Source: Pleurotus djamor (taxonomy: Eukaryota; Basidiomycota; Agaricomycetes; Agaricales; Pleurotaceae). Taken from it: a stretch of 64,000 bases of DNA. Shown one piece after another: positions 13,468 to 27,108 of this stretch. The notes beneath the pieces were generated by a model, which saw only the letters and a program-made list of their open reading frames with translations, searched no databases and was not told the DNA's origin. Positions within the stretch are counted from its first letter, which is position 1. Each line of letters begins with the position of its first letter. A program made the translations under genes and the position numbers. The stretch covers positions 1 through 64,000 of the forward strand of contig JAPEVF010000180.1 of assembly GCA_029747585.1 (NCBI GenBank), given 5' to 3'.

Positions 13468-13614
13468 TTAGTGGCGGTGGTGACGGTGACCATGTCCGTG
13501 GTGGTGTCTGTGCCTGTTGTCGACGTTATCCGAGGCATCCTCAGCGGGAGCAGGAGAAGCCATGACCATCATGGCGGAAGCAAAGATGGCGAACAGGGCA
13601 ATTGAAACTCGCAT
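13468..13614 (-). CDS. 48-aa secreted histidine-rich peptide
   Basis: The ATG at 13614 opens a 48-codon frame ending TAA at 13470-13468. Residues 1-19 form a signal peptide (MRVSIALFAIF core, cleavage probably near MAS/PAPA). The mature part has a short acidic stretch and a tail of His, Arg and Gly (RHRHHHGHGHRHHRH). Such a tail would bind divalent metals such as Zn, Cu or Ni, or could act as a pH-sensitive cationic peptide; both are inference. Transcript structure is unusually clear: TATAAAAG at 13787-13780, a 5'UTR intron at 13720-13620 with a good donor and acceptor, and a likely 3'UTR intron starting with GTACGT at 13449. Small secreted His-rich proteins are known in some plant-associated Agaricomycetes; homology is not established. 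Confidence 0.75.
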   Translation of the reverse strand: MRVSIALFAIFASAMMVMASPAPAEDASDNVDNRHRHHHGHGHRHHRH

Positions 13615-13779
13615 GATGTCTAAGAGTAAGAAGACGACCATCAGTCAGTCGTTCCGTCACTTAGAAAGGGAAGGGAAATGGAACGAAACGAAGTGCGAAA
13701 CGAGAAATGAAAAAGTTCACCTGTTAAACGAGTACGAAGGAGGGGATACTGAGAGCCGCCTCCATTGCTCCCTCCGCTC

Positions 13780-13787
13780 CTTTTATA
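13780..13787 (-). promoter_or_regulatory. TATA box of the histidine-rich peptide gene
   Basis: TATAAAAG on the minus strand, about 165 bp upstream of the start codon. That distance is reduced to roughly 65 nt of mature 5'UTR once the 101-nt UTR intron is removed. Confidence 0.6.
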
Positions 13788-13799
13788 CCTCGCGCGAGC

Positions 13800-14409
13800 C
13801 AGCTAGTCTGCCTCCTAGTCCTATTCGCGACTAATCCCGCAGCACAGAGCATCCATGCCATGCCATTCCATGCCTTAGACCGTCAAAAATTGCTAGCATC
13901 GAGCTAATCAAGTCGTTAGACTCTACCTAGCCCGTAAGGAGTCTTGAAGAAGAGTGGTATACATGGAAGCTAGTCCTGACGACGTCGTCGACATGAGGAA
14001 TGTTGACGCAAGGCCTCGCACGCAACTCGCCTCGGAAGTCGGCGTAAGTAATCCCTACATCCATCAAGTTAGTCGCGAGTCGATTCCGTGTTGAGTTGTG
14101 GCATCGTTTATGAGAAACACGAAAGGCAGTGTCAAAAAAAGAAGGAGGATGTAGAAAAGTGCCAGTTGAAGGAAGCTGGAAAGATCAGCCCGAACTCGAA
14201 CAGCTGAATCGCCGAAAACGGACATGAGGGGCACGTGATGTGGTCGGTCCGTAGGGGCTTTCAGGGACTTACCCTGACGCTCATCCTAGCAACTCTGCTC
14301 CCGCGCCTTCATGTACTGCAGTTGCCGATCAAGCGACACTTACAACAGACCTAGAACTCATGGGATAAATGAGCTACAACAACTTATATTCGCACCGCGG
14401 CGTTTTAGC
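13800..14409. other. Intergenic region with a CBM1-linker relic
   Basis: No gene was found. A stretch at 14291-14325 is nearly identical to the Ser/Pro/Ala linker exon of the CBM1 gene at 37793-37828, including CTCTGCTCCCGCGCCTTCA, and has no coding context here. Confidence 0.5.
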
Positions 14410-15757
14410 TTAATAACTACGCAATCCCTTCACCGTTATCATCTTTCCATGTTCGTAATACCTATCAAGCTGAATATCCCATGAATTTGGTAACCTCGCA
14501 GACTTCGCAGCGAGAATAGCATTGTATAGCCGTTTCCGCTTGTCTTTCAGGTCTTCAGGTCCTTGAGATTGATGCGCTGGGACATATAGATCGAGGTATA
14601 GGTCCATGTCGTAGTCGTCGAAGAAGTGCACAATGTCGGGGTCTTGGTGGAAGAGTGCGGGCATTGGGAAGGGTCGCTTGCCTACCAACCTTCCATAGAC
14701 AACTGGGAAAGGATAAAGAAACGTTCGGTCTCGATAAAGGCAAGTCACTCCTCACCTTCGTCTGGGTTGGCTGCTTTGACGGTGATGATGGCGTCGATAA
14801 CAGCCTTGCATTTGTCCTCAAAGTTATCGAGTCCTTCCGCTGGAATTCCAAATTTTGAAAGGTAAAAGTCTACTTTAGACTCTTTGAAGTGTCTTATCGC
14901 GCCAGGGTGGTCGAGGAACAACATTGGGATGATGGACGGCTGGTCCTTCTCTGCGCCTGAAGTACGACTCGTCTTGGGCTTTCCTCTTCTGCTCCCACCC
15001 AAGCAAATCCGACGAAACAGCCGATACATACAGTTTGTATCCTCCCGTGGACGTCTACCCCAGTTCTCATGGAACACCTTAATCCGTTCGCGTTTCTCTG
15101 GAGTCATCGTTGCGTTCGTTGCGATGATACAATCGTAGAGCCTCTTGCGCATCTCCTTGATCTCGCCGGGGCCTTGGAACGGCCCGTCGTAGAACCGGAT
15201 ATTCAAGTCCAGGGTGTTCTTACAGAAGTAATGAACGATGGGCGGATAGTCGAGGTATGTGAGAGGCAGGGGGAAGGGTGCTTCTGGTCTCCGAATACTC
15301 TCCAATTCGTCTTTCGGTTGGTTGGATTGAGCGGGTCGCAGATTCGCGAGAAACCAAGTGAGGATGCGCTTAAGGGGCGGGCGCTGAGGTATACTCTATC
15401 GTTGACTATTGGCATCGGGTAGTGGAAAGGAGGAGGGAGTGCGCTTACCGCCGAAGAGCTCGAGTTTGGCGTCGTGGCCGTCTCTATAGCACAATCAGTA
15501 CTGTCGTTCTCGAGCTTACAAGTGCTCCTTTCGACATTTGCGGTAGAACTCGACGACGTTCCAAAGGCTTCGTGTTTGCTACTAAAGCCATCCTTCCCTA
15601 GATGAGTGCTCTATGTTAACGCCATCGCATCTGCAAGCGTTGAAAGGATCTCCTGCTCACCGCTCTCCTTACCATAAGTTACAGACCTTGAAACCATTGT
15701 CTCATCGCTCTCGAAACTTCCCCTTACAAGGTCGGTCGCCGGAGCCGTCGTATGCAT
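14410..15757 (-). CDS. 388-aa protein with three copies of an internal domain, unknown family
   Basis: I reconstructed four exons whose phases all agree: 15757-15661, 15597-15449, 15383-14756 and 14702-14410 (introns 63, 65 and 53 nt). The start is the ATG at 15757. The first third is Ser/Thr-rich and probably disordered. Then come three related segments of about 60-100 residues. Copies 1 and 3 share a pattern of a Pro-rich entry (FPLPL / FPMPA), a D-P-x-IVHxF motif, a DL-rich strand, a QGPxxxK segment and a KRLY helix. Copy 2 is more diverged (FLDHPGAIRHF, then DKCKAVIDAII). No signal peptide or membrane segment is visible. I recognise no named family; the repeat hints at a small alpha/beta module duplicated in tandem. 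The exon map is well supported; the function is unknown. Confidence 0.7.
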
Positions 15758-16429
15758 CCTAAGAGGAGACAACTGGATAGGAGTTCAAAGATTGCCGTGT
15801 TTTCGTTGTAAGTCGGCTACTGTGTGCGTATACAGACTTTCTGGACTCAATGTTTTTTGTATGTGAAAGGAGGCAATGGTGGCCCGAATCTGGTGGAAGT
15901 CAGAAAGAAAGTGTCGGGAAGTCGCTTACGAAATGGTCCCTAAACACCCCCTGAATAGGAAACGTTTGAACACCGGACAGTGCGAGGCACCAGTGTCGTT
16001 TGTACTCCAGCATGCCTTTTCTAGACCCATCCAATTCTATCTACGCTACTTCGAGCGGGCTTGTGAACTGAGTAACAGGTCTGGCATGCCAGTAGTTCTG
16101 GAGCAACGACTACTTACGCCGATAATATTGGATTTTCTTAGGTCCGTCACTCCAAAGGATAGAAATTAGCATCTTCAACACGCTCACCCTTTTAGAAACC
16201 ATGATCGTGGCAGAAGACAGAGAGACTTGATCATGAGTCGTGGGTTGCGCCTTTTCCGGGATTCCAACAATATTCATCTTCAAGGTATACACCGCCACTC
16301 GATTCGTGGCCATCGTCGTGACCACGACATGTCGACGTATGTACACGGGTACGGTGTCCTTCTCATTGGATGAACCGCGTACTTATAGCTTCCGCCCGAG
16401 GACGAAACTCAAATGACAGTCGTCAGATC

Positions 16430-16825
16430 TAGAATGGTAAACCTCGGTGAATAGCCCGTCTCCACTTCCACTTGTACTTACACGTCGATTTTGAGGTAGA
16501 GGTCTAGAATTTGGAAGGAATAAGGTGTTCCTCCGATGCCGGCGTTCGTGTGAGTATACCTGGAAGAGAGACGTTGTAGCACCGTTCGTCAAAGTCACCG
16601 CCATTCGAACATACTGGCAAATAGTAAGGAACTGTGTTCCTCGGCGAAAGCCCTGACATCCCGTCTACGGTCTTTTATTTCTCGAATGCTCGCTCCTGGT
16701 CGTTGTCTTGGACAAGAATAAATCACGACAGGCCAAAACAGTTCATTCCATGCGCATAATATGGGGGATGGCGAATCGTTCATGGTAAACTTCGGCGAAT
16801 ATACCACCTCCGCCTCCACGTTGAG
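16430..16825 (-). repeat. Two imperfect copies of a Gly-rich EVYH-coding segment
   Basis: Minus-strand sequence near 16,820-16,780 and near 16,480-16,435 shares a segment that encodes G-rich residues followed by [IL]F[AT]EVYH. The copies are about 345 bp apart. They may be two exons of an unrecognised gene or decayed duplicates. No complete ORF could be joined between 15,758 and 17,066. Confidence 0.35.
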
Positions 16826-17066
16826 TCCCTGAGACCTGAGACCAAGTCCATACTCAGATCTCAGCGAGATAGTACGAGTCCACCGCGTACCTCGTACCTC
16901 GTTCCTGTTGACATACGGTAGAGATGATCATTACAGAACGACCGACGTCGGAAGAGTCCAACGGCGAGCATAAAGCACAGTTCAAATATTTATACATTAC
17001 ATTCAAATTACATTCCACATTCTTTCTTACCGCTAACATGACGACACGACTGACTAGAGGCCTCTT

Positions 17067-18843
17067 CTACCCCGTCTTCAGCAACTCCTTCAAATCAACA
17101 ACATTCCCCTCACTATTCAACGCCGCCTGAATCACCGCCACATCCACCAACGCATTCCTCGGCTCACCCAATCCCTCTCCCCCCTTCCCCGCAATAGCAT
17201 CAAAGAACGCCTCCAACTCACATTTCACACCTTCCATCGGTACATCCTCCACCTCTTCCACATCCACCTCTTCCTCCTCCACATCATCTCCATCTCCATC
17301 CCCACCCTTCTTCACCACAGCAACAACCGTCTTCACTCGAATAAACGGTCCGTTACGATCTCCCCAATTGACAGCAACGCTAATCCACCCTTTCTCACCT
17401 GTAACGACGATTTCGTCCGTCGCGGATTTGGCTTTGGTGGGGTTCGCCCAGGTGAGGTACATACTACCGTTGATGTCTTTCTGTGCTTGTGGGGCGTTTG
17501 CGGTTTGGGAGGATGCTTTGAGAATTAGGTGGACGGTGTCGTGGGGAGGGAGGTATGATTTGTTGAGCGCTGCGAAGGAGGAGATGTGGGTTAGGGGGAT
17601 GGGGAGGAGTGTTCGAAGGGCCGCGATTGTATGCTATAATTGCGGTTTCATGAGTTGAATTTCTAGAAGGAAGGCAATAGGAAGGAAGGAGGCCGGGAGA
17701 AAGGGGATTTAACAGGGATGACAGGAGATTCAGAAAGGGGGGAGAAGGAGAGGAGATAGGAAGGAAGGACGTACCACGCCGCCATCGAGCTATACATAGA
17801 CCGTGTATACGGTCGTCGAGGAGATGGTATAATATTAGGCATTATGAAGATAATCGTCAGTCATCTCCGAATAGGGACTGAATAGAAGCGAGCCGACGAG
17901 CGACGTACCAAGAATCCACCTTGATACTAGCCGAACCGAAGGAGCCAGATATGATATCCATTTCAGCGAAGGGGAATGAAGCAGGTTAACCAAGATACGC
18001 ACATCAGGGACTGTCCTCCACGGCGTCTTATACCACTTCGACGATTTATCGATATAATTCGTCACCCTCGCATTGAAGAAACACGGATTCCCGATCTTGC
18101 CTTCTGCAATCAACCTTCCCGCCTTCCGAAACCCCGGTTCAGCTTCCCAATTCTCCGCTACGCGCCACACCAGCGACTTCGTCTTATACTCGGTCTCATA
18201 CGTCTGGATGAGGGAGAGGGCAGAAGCGACGTCTTTAGCTACGGGTTTCTCGCTGATGACATGTTTACCGGCGGCTAGGGATTTGAGGATGATAGATGGC
18301 TGGAGGGTGATTGGTAGAACGACGATAACGGCTGTGATATCCGTACGCGCGAGTAGGGCGTCCAAGTTGGTCTCGTTACCACCATCGTCTGAGTAGACAC
18401 TCGGAGCAGAAGGAAGATTCAGGGTCTTTGCAGCGTAGTTTGCGACATCCTGCGCACTGTGCTTGGACCGTGAGTAGACCGCCTTGAGCTGGGGTGCGGT
18501 AGACCCTAATTTCGCCAAGGCAGGGAGATGCGCTACAAAGTCAAACAGAACAAGGTGAATACTCGGTGAAAAGAGAGATGAAGATGCGAGCAGAGGGACA
18601 AATGAGCAATCGAGCTGGCAGGCGCGTAGTAGCTAGTTGCTACTAGTCGCGCGGTGGACCTCAAGATCCAGGTACACAGCCATGGTCTACAGCCAGCTAG
18701 GTAGCAAGGGGCCAAGAGCCCGAAAGGACCTTTTAACACGGAAGTGGAGAGGAGGGGAGAGACGGAGGTTTAGTAGTTCAGCGTAACGTACCTTCCTTAG
18801 CAAATATCCCAGCGCCGAGGATAGCTATCCCTGAAACTGACAT
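17067..18843 (-). CDS. Gfo/Idh/MocA family NAD(P)-dependent oxidoreductase
   Basis: Five exons with consistent phases: 18843-18792, 18532-18003, 17926-17909, 17789-17775 and 17633-17067, giving 393 residues, a normal family length. The N-terminus has the Rossmann nucleotide-binding motif (AILGAGIF), and the conserved EKP is present in the KHVISEKPVAKD segment. The catalytic-domain signature reads DYQGGFLLDGGVHT across two very small exons of 18 and 15 nt. Members oxidise or reduce sugars, inositols or dihydrodiols; the substrate cannot be read here. No signal peptide, so probably cytosolic. An acidic insert of about 20 residues (GDGDGDD...EEEEVDVEEVE) lies in the C-terminal domain. The gene is divergent from a beta-glucosidase about 600 bp away. 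The 259-nt first intron is long for this window. Confidence 0.88.
17775..17789 (-). other. 15-nt micro-exon of the oxidoreductase gene
   Basis: Encodes LDGGV, flanked by AG upstream and GTACGTCC downstream. An 18-nt micro-exon encoding YQGGFL lies at 17926-17909. Without both, the conserved family signature would be lost. Confidence 0.8.
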
Positions 18844-19444
18844 GGAGAATCGGTATTGCGGAGACTGTCTTGGGACTTGGTGGTTATGTTGCGACGGTGG
18901 GAGGAAGGCAGTCAAGCGTCTCAAGCTGGTGCGTGGTGTATATGGCTGATAACCCCGGAGAAACCTCAGAGACTTACCATTTTGGGACTTTCGGAGGAAT
19001 ACGTGAATCTGCCGACATTGTTCCGGAGCCTGTTGCTCGTTTTTGCAGCTTTCTCTTGCTTTTGCTTCCATCCACTTGGCTACTCCGCTAATCTTACTTG
19101 AGCAAGTATTGCCTCGACGAAAAAAAATACAGTGAGTCGGCGCGTAGGATTTCCTCGAGAATACATAGTGTTCGATGGATTGTTTGCCATGACAGTCATA
19201 TGTTCTCCGACCCACGCCCAAGAATTTTCTCTCCATCCATGTCCCGACAGACCGTCTGCCAGGCTGCCTGCGTTTCTTTCTCTCCGGACAATTATCGGAA
19301 CGATGACACAATGTAATTCCACAGGAACCTAGCGATATCGGCGACTTGTCCTTGCTTTAAGAATGCCTCGTCCCAATCCTCCGTAAATCCCGTACCCCCC
19401 TCCCCCTTCACACAAACCACACATCATACACATCGTCGTAAACG
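18844..19444. promoter_or_regulatory. Shared intergenic region of a divergent gene pair
   Basis: About 600 bp separate the start of the oxidoreductase (minus) and the GH1 gene (plus). It probably contains both promoters. No textbook TATA box was identified. Confidence 0.4.
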
Positions 19445-22353
<2,909 letters not shown>

Positions 22354-23390
22354 TTTTCTTATCTCGTTCCTGACCTTCCTTTTTGTTTCCTTTTGCGTTT
22401 CTTCCACATCCTCTGCCGCTCCCTCCAACACCTACCATCCACCGCCATCATTTCTCCCCGTCTCAATGCTGTCCTTCTTGTACATCCTCGCAGAGCGTAA
22501 ATCTCCTACCACCGTGACTTCTTCTCACCGACATTGTAATGTTAGTAATTATCTCGGACTCACGGTGCCCTTCTTGCTTTTACCCGCTTTTTACCTTCCC
22601 CCACGCCTCCACATCCCTTCACATACTTTTGCGCTTATTTCTCCACTCTCCATCCTATACGCATGCACACGTCGACTTGACCGTTGGCTTCCCCTGTCCA
22701 TGCTTGACTTGCTGATTTCTTCCATCCTTGTACAATACGGCCCCCGAAAAATGTTNATTAGTACCACACAGTTCTGCGTAAACTTGTGTTTGTAGAAGTC
22801 GTATTTTATTTATTCTTATCACTCCTACCCCTCACCCTCTTCTTTCCCCCAAGACTTTTGGTAAAGGCATTCGTGTAACGTTGACCGTTGGTTCTTCCGC
22901 AGGCTCCTTTAAGTAGAGTAGAGTCGAAATTTGTGTCACTTGCGTTCTTTTTCGCCGCCCGATTGGGTAGGCGAATGTATATAGTTTCCTTGCTGTCTGT
23001 GTACGTACGTAGAGTACAATGTCTTGTTGTTAGTTTTACTCATCCGTTGACCAAAGCAAATGAATTACCCCACGTCTACTCGACTTATGATTGCCTTCGT
23101 TTGGTCTTTGCAACTCCAGCTGACCATCCGCCGATCTCAACTCACTGTGACTTTTCGCAGCCGTATGTCTCACATGAGGCGTTCTCAAAGCCCATAAAAG
23201 CCCATGATGAAGCCACCGCCACAGGAGTGTTCGCCTGCTAGATGTCTCCAAGGTCTAAGCGCTGGGCGCCTCTGTGAGTGATCGCTCCACTCTTTCTTCT
23301 TACCCACATCGCATCGCATCACATTCTACGCGACATTCCTATCCTCGGACCCCAGGGCCCCAATACTCATCCCATCCAGAGTAAAGTCCC
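22354..23390. other. Intergenic region
   Basis: Pyrimidine-rich sequence directly after the GH1 stop is probably 3'UTR. No other supported gene. An N lies near 22,756. Confidence 0.4.
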
Positions 23391-23655
23391 CAATGTACTT
23401 AACGTATTTCAAAACGAACATATCCTTTCTTTCGTTCGCCGACGGATTTTGTTTCGCAACATTAGGCTAGAATCTGCACCGGTCTCAACGCTCAACACGC
23501 GATTGATGTAGAGATTGCTAGGCATTTCGCTATGAAGATCATATGCGTACTGCGCACGTGCCCGAACAACGTTCACTGCGATTTCCAAACTCCCAACTCT
23601 GAAATCTTGGGGGAATTTTGTATGTCGTGCAGGACACTATGAAAATCATTCATAT
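23391..23655 (+). pseudogene. 5' relic of an F-box family gene
   Basis: This stretch aligns by eye with the start of the F-box gene at 27,109-27,370 at roughly three quarters identity: the CCCAATG start context, the short intron, the exon encoding I-C-T-G-L-N-A-Q, and the GATTTCCAAACT block. Compared with the intact gene, about five bases are missing right after the ATG, which removes the splice donor, and the frame is disrupted further on. Similarity fades at about 23,655. Confidence 0.75.
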
Positions 23656-23688
23656 TCAAACCTTAGTCAATCTAAGATCATACACGCT

Positions 23689-24992
23689 TCATTTCCACTG
23701 GTCGACACCCACCCACCATGGCTCCCATCTGTGCAAGGGCGGGATGCTTACAGCAATCGGTTTCGACTGATCTTGATGCCTAAGGAAACGCGATACATAT
23801 AAATCTGGCTGTGAACGGTCCATCTGATCAATAATCTTCAGACGGGGAAATGTGTTGAACAAGACCGTATTGTCGATCTTCGGGATGAGGCTGAGGTAGC
23901 GCAGATTCTTGGATGGTATACGGCAAATATACTCCGCCTCGATCTTTTGTTAATGTAGCAAATACTCTCTGTGAATTTACTAGAAATTTGAGGTTCGAAA
24001 CGCAAGAACGAACCTTTCCTGAATTCCTAATCCGAAGATACTCAATGCAGGTGAGGAATGGCATGATGTTGATATTTCTGGCTCCCATGGGTGGGCCGTC
24101 AAAGTCCAACGTGCGAACGGTGGCGAATATTTCCGGAAGATGTGTTGCTGGGGAGACATTAACGAGGTAACCAGCGAGATGCGTAATTCGACGTCCTCTA
24201 ATAAATTTGTCCCATCGCCCGGAATCACCAACGAAGGTATGAAGATGTGGTAAGGCGCCTAGTGGGAGAATGACATCTGGAAAGAACGTTATCGCGACTC
24301 TCAGGTATTGGAGGGACGGATGGGCCATGAGGAACTTGTTGAAATCTATACCAATCTCAGAATGCGTAGGAGACAAACTGAGTTATATTCATACCTATAC
24401 CAATCTACGCGATGATTAGTTACGGTATGTAAAATATGAAACGACCTCTTACCTCAGAATGCGTAGGAGACAAACTGAGGTAAGAGGCGCCCGAGGAGGG
24501 ACGAATGGTGAACTAGCGATGACGTAAGCATTGGCTCCAACAGAACTTGCGAAGAGGTTCCGCTGATACATATCCGTGGATAGCAAGGTGCGTGAGGGAG
24601 CCAATAGGCACCGACTGGAGGATCGTCTCCGCTGCATGCGTCATGACAGACAGTTTTTTCAGTTGAGATGTGGACGAGACGATCTTGGCGGTAAATTCAT
24701 CAACATCTCTGAGGTAGTCGGAGTCGTGCCAAAGATCGAGTGTTGGATCTTTTGTAAACACCAGATGCGGACTTGAGGAAAGGATTTCCAAGCTGGTACC
24801 CGGATCAACTGTTGATACACGGGTTCCCGAGAAAAGTTCATTAGGCTGGCCTGGTCCGATTGCAATCTTCTCGTAGAAAAGAGGAATTGATATCTCGCGA
24901 ATTCGATGAGATACACAGAGAACCGGGCGGAGATCAGTGCGATCTGAGGATGCGACTTCAAGGAAGATCTGTATCCACAATTCAGGCGGCAC
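23689..24992 (-). CDS. F-box-like protein with leucine-rich C-terminal region
   Basis: The minus-strand exon from about 24,992 begins with an F-box-like segment, PPELWIQIFLEVAS, followed by a CVSHRIREI-type helix and an LTHLAIHG segment. A later exon carries LQYLRVAITF and LPHLHTFVGD, and the last exon reads NLRYLSLIPK and stops at 23,691-23,689. Agaricomycete F-box proteins link substrates to SCF ubiquitin ligases, with the C-terminal repeats binding the substrate. The 5' end is not resolved: the codon at 24,992 is GTG, so the real start must lie in an upstream exon. In the middle, a 22-nt exon-like segment is present twice (24,357-24,480), which makes the splicing ambiguous. Confidence 0.6.
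24357..24480 (-). repeat. Duplicated 22-nt exon-like segment inside an inverted repeat
   Basis: The segment TTTGTCTCCTACGCATTCTG (minus strand) occurs twice about 98 bp apart, each time after CTCAG. The copy nearer the 5' end of the gene is also bracketed by a 13-bp inverted repeat, CCTCTTACCTCAG and CTGAGGTAAGAGG. Confidence 0.75.
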
Positions 24993-26178
24993 AGTGGTTG
25001 CTACTGCTCACTCTAGATCAATGGGTGCTGATACAATTCAAGGTTGCTCTCACCATCAAAGGCTGGAGGCTTGGAGAGATCCGAGCTCATACTTTTTGGA
25101 TTCGCAGTGGGGGATGTCGATGAGGAGAGATCGTGATCCCAAGGCATATCCCGAATCCACCGCGAATCGGACAATTGTCTGCCCAGCCGCGTGTCTCTCA
25201 TATCCTCCCCTCAAAATCACTTCCTCTTCTCATCCCATCTCCATTTGTACTCAAAACACTCCATGGATCAAGTCAAGCACTTAACGAACACGCTGTGATG
25301 CTTTGTATTGATGAGAAGTAACATATCGGATGTTCAATTTGGTTGTAACGAGTGACTACATACGGCTACTTTGAACATGGTAAGTTCCCCCTTCCCATGT
25401 GCGTCGAGTCTGAGAAAGCAATCCTAGAGGAGTGGGCTGAAACCAGCGGAGGAACAGCTGGGAGCGGTAAACCAAAGAAGCACGCCGTCGGTTCTGCCGG
25501 CCAAATCAGGATCCAGTGGAGTTTCGGGGCGCGAAAGCTCGGATAAATTGGCGGCAAACTCCACCAACACGCTGCTCGAATATCCGAGTTCAAGCTGTCA
25601 TTTTCCTCCAATTGTCATACTCACCTAGGTCATGCTCGGGGCTCTCTAAAGCTCGAGTCTAGTGTATGTCACGTCTCGCTCAAATCCCGCTCTCTGGGGA
25701 TGTTCCATCGTGCGCGGTCATTCCGTCGTGAGTCTCCTCCAGGGACGCTGCATCGGTTCTTTTCGCATTCTACGCAATCCAGAGGGTAGCCGTGGTGATG
25801 ATTCTGCGGTTTGACTGAGCTTGAAGATGTTTGAAGGAAAGGCTCATCTCATGGCAATCATGGTGCGTTTTAGATTGCCCAGCTCCCCGTTTACTGTCTG
25901 GATGACGGCGGCTGAACCCGCCTTCATTTCTCTTTGACTGAACCGGGTGCTCAGCCGCTGTCTAGTGCCGTATTCGGTCGACCTTGCGTTCCCTTTTTCA
26001 TCCACACTACTCTATGTTTTTCAACGCCTATCATCCCTCGTCTCCCAACCGCGTCAACGTTCTATATTCACTGTCTACTCTTTCTAGCTCCCAGGTGTAC
26101 CGCAAAATGCGCACAGGATGACGTCTATCACGGCCGACAGCTTAGTTGCTTGAGCTGATAAACCGCAAGACCTTCGAT
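24993..26178. other. Region without a firmly supported gene
   Basis: Upstream exons of the minus-strand F-box gene probably lie in 25,000-25,200, including an in-frame ATG block (MSSDLSKPP), but the splice phases did not join. The rest, to 26,178, shows no coding exon; the last part is likely the promoter of the small gene at 26,179. Confidence 0.4.
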
Positions 26179-26632
26179 ATGGGTACGTCCTGATCCTTCT
26201 TTTGATATACTACCACCCCCTCACTCCCGCTCTCCCTTTCTCGTCAAACAGCAAGGGCTCTGAGCCGCTTCCGTTGAGTTAGCATCAACTCAAGCGTTCC
26301 TTCTCGCGCAGCCGTTCTCCGTCACGTTGGTGAAATCATACAGGTATATCCGCTATATCTACGTCCTGCGGTGAGTTTTCTCCTTGCTTTCCAACGATCC
26401 CAGCTTGCGCCGTCACGTTTCCTTGATTCTTGTCTTTTTTTTTCTTTGGGCGTCTTTCGGAGCGCCCGTGCCTTCCAAATTTTCCGCATTACCTCTTTCG
26501 ACTGCTCTCCTCTCAATGCAACCTTTTCGCTTCTTTCATAGGCTACTGCTAACTACGTTCTTTCAGGGTGTCGTCTTCATTGAACCGCCGCGTAATCCCG
26601 TCGAAGCAGCTCCCAATGGCATCACCAAGTGA
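26179..26632 (+). CDS. 49-aa protein from four exons, probably mitochondrial or membrane-associated
   Basis: Exons 26179-26182, 26252-26272, 26312-26370 and 26567-26632 join with consistent phases to 50 codons including TGA. The first coding exon is only ATGG. The protein begins MARALSRFPVLRHVGEII, an Arg-containing amphipathic start like a mitochondrial presequence, then a Tyr/Pro segment (YPLYLRPAGVVF) and a Pro-rich end (EPPRNPVEAAPNGITK). The last intron has a clear branch site and acceptor (GCTAACTACG...TTTCAG). The 39-nt second intron is short. I do not recognise the family; very small respiratory-chain or import subunits look like this, but that is only a suggestion. The phase agreement argues for a real gene. 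Confidence 0.55.
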
Positions 26633-27108
26633 CGCTAAGTTGATTGCTCAACGTTTGACTTTGTGAATAGAGCACTTTGGCTACTTGACGGGATTTCTGG
26701 CCTCAGATTGGATCGGTTGTTGAATGGGCACTGCGTGGGATGACTCTTGGTTGCGATAGGCTTTGGGAGGTCACAGCGACAGCCGCGACGCAGTTCTCAG
26801 CGCTGGGACGGCGCAATGGCGAGCGTGAGCTAGGTGATCCAGAATACAGATTGTATATATTGCCAGATAGTGTCTAGATCACTTCATCAGACACAGCTGC
26901 GCTTGTTTGAGCACCGGGCATCGTAGTCGGCATGACACTGCGAACCCTTGAAGTTAACCCACCCTGGATGCTCGCACACAACGCGGAAATGCGGTGGAAC
27001 CTGGAAGCGCTCATTGCCCTTCTTGTTTCTATCCAAATTGAATCCCTCCCATTTAAAACGACCACCTCTTCGTTGGTTACATTCCTCCGGTTTAGGGTAA
27101 AATTCCCA

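Noticed and set aside
17835..18518. Oxidoreductase read as a single 227-aa ORF starting at 18,518
   Set aside because: It lacks the Rossmann motif, which is in the exon at 18,843-18,792, and its last 50 residues are intron sequence.
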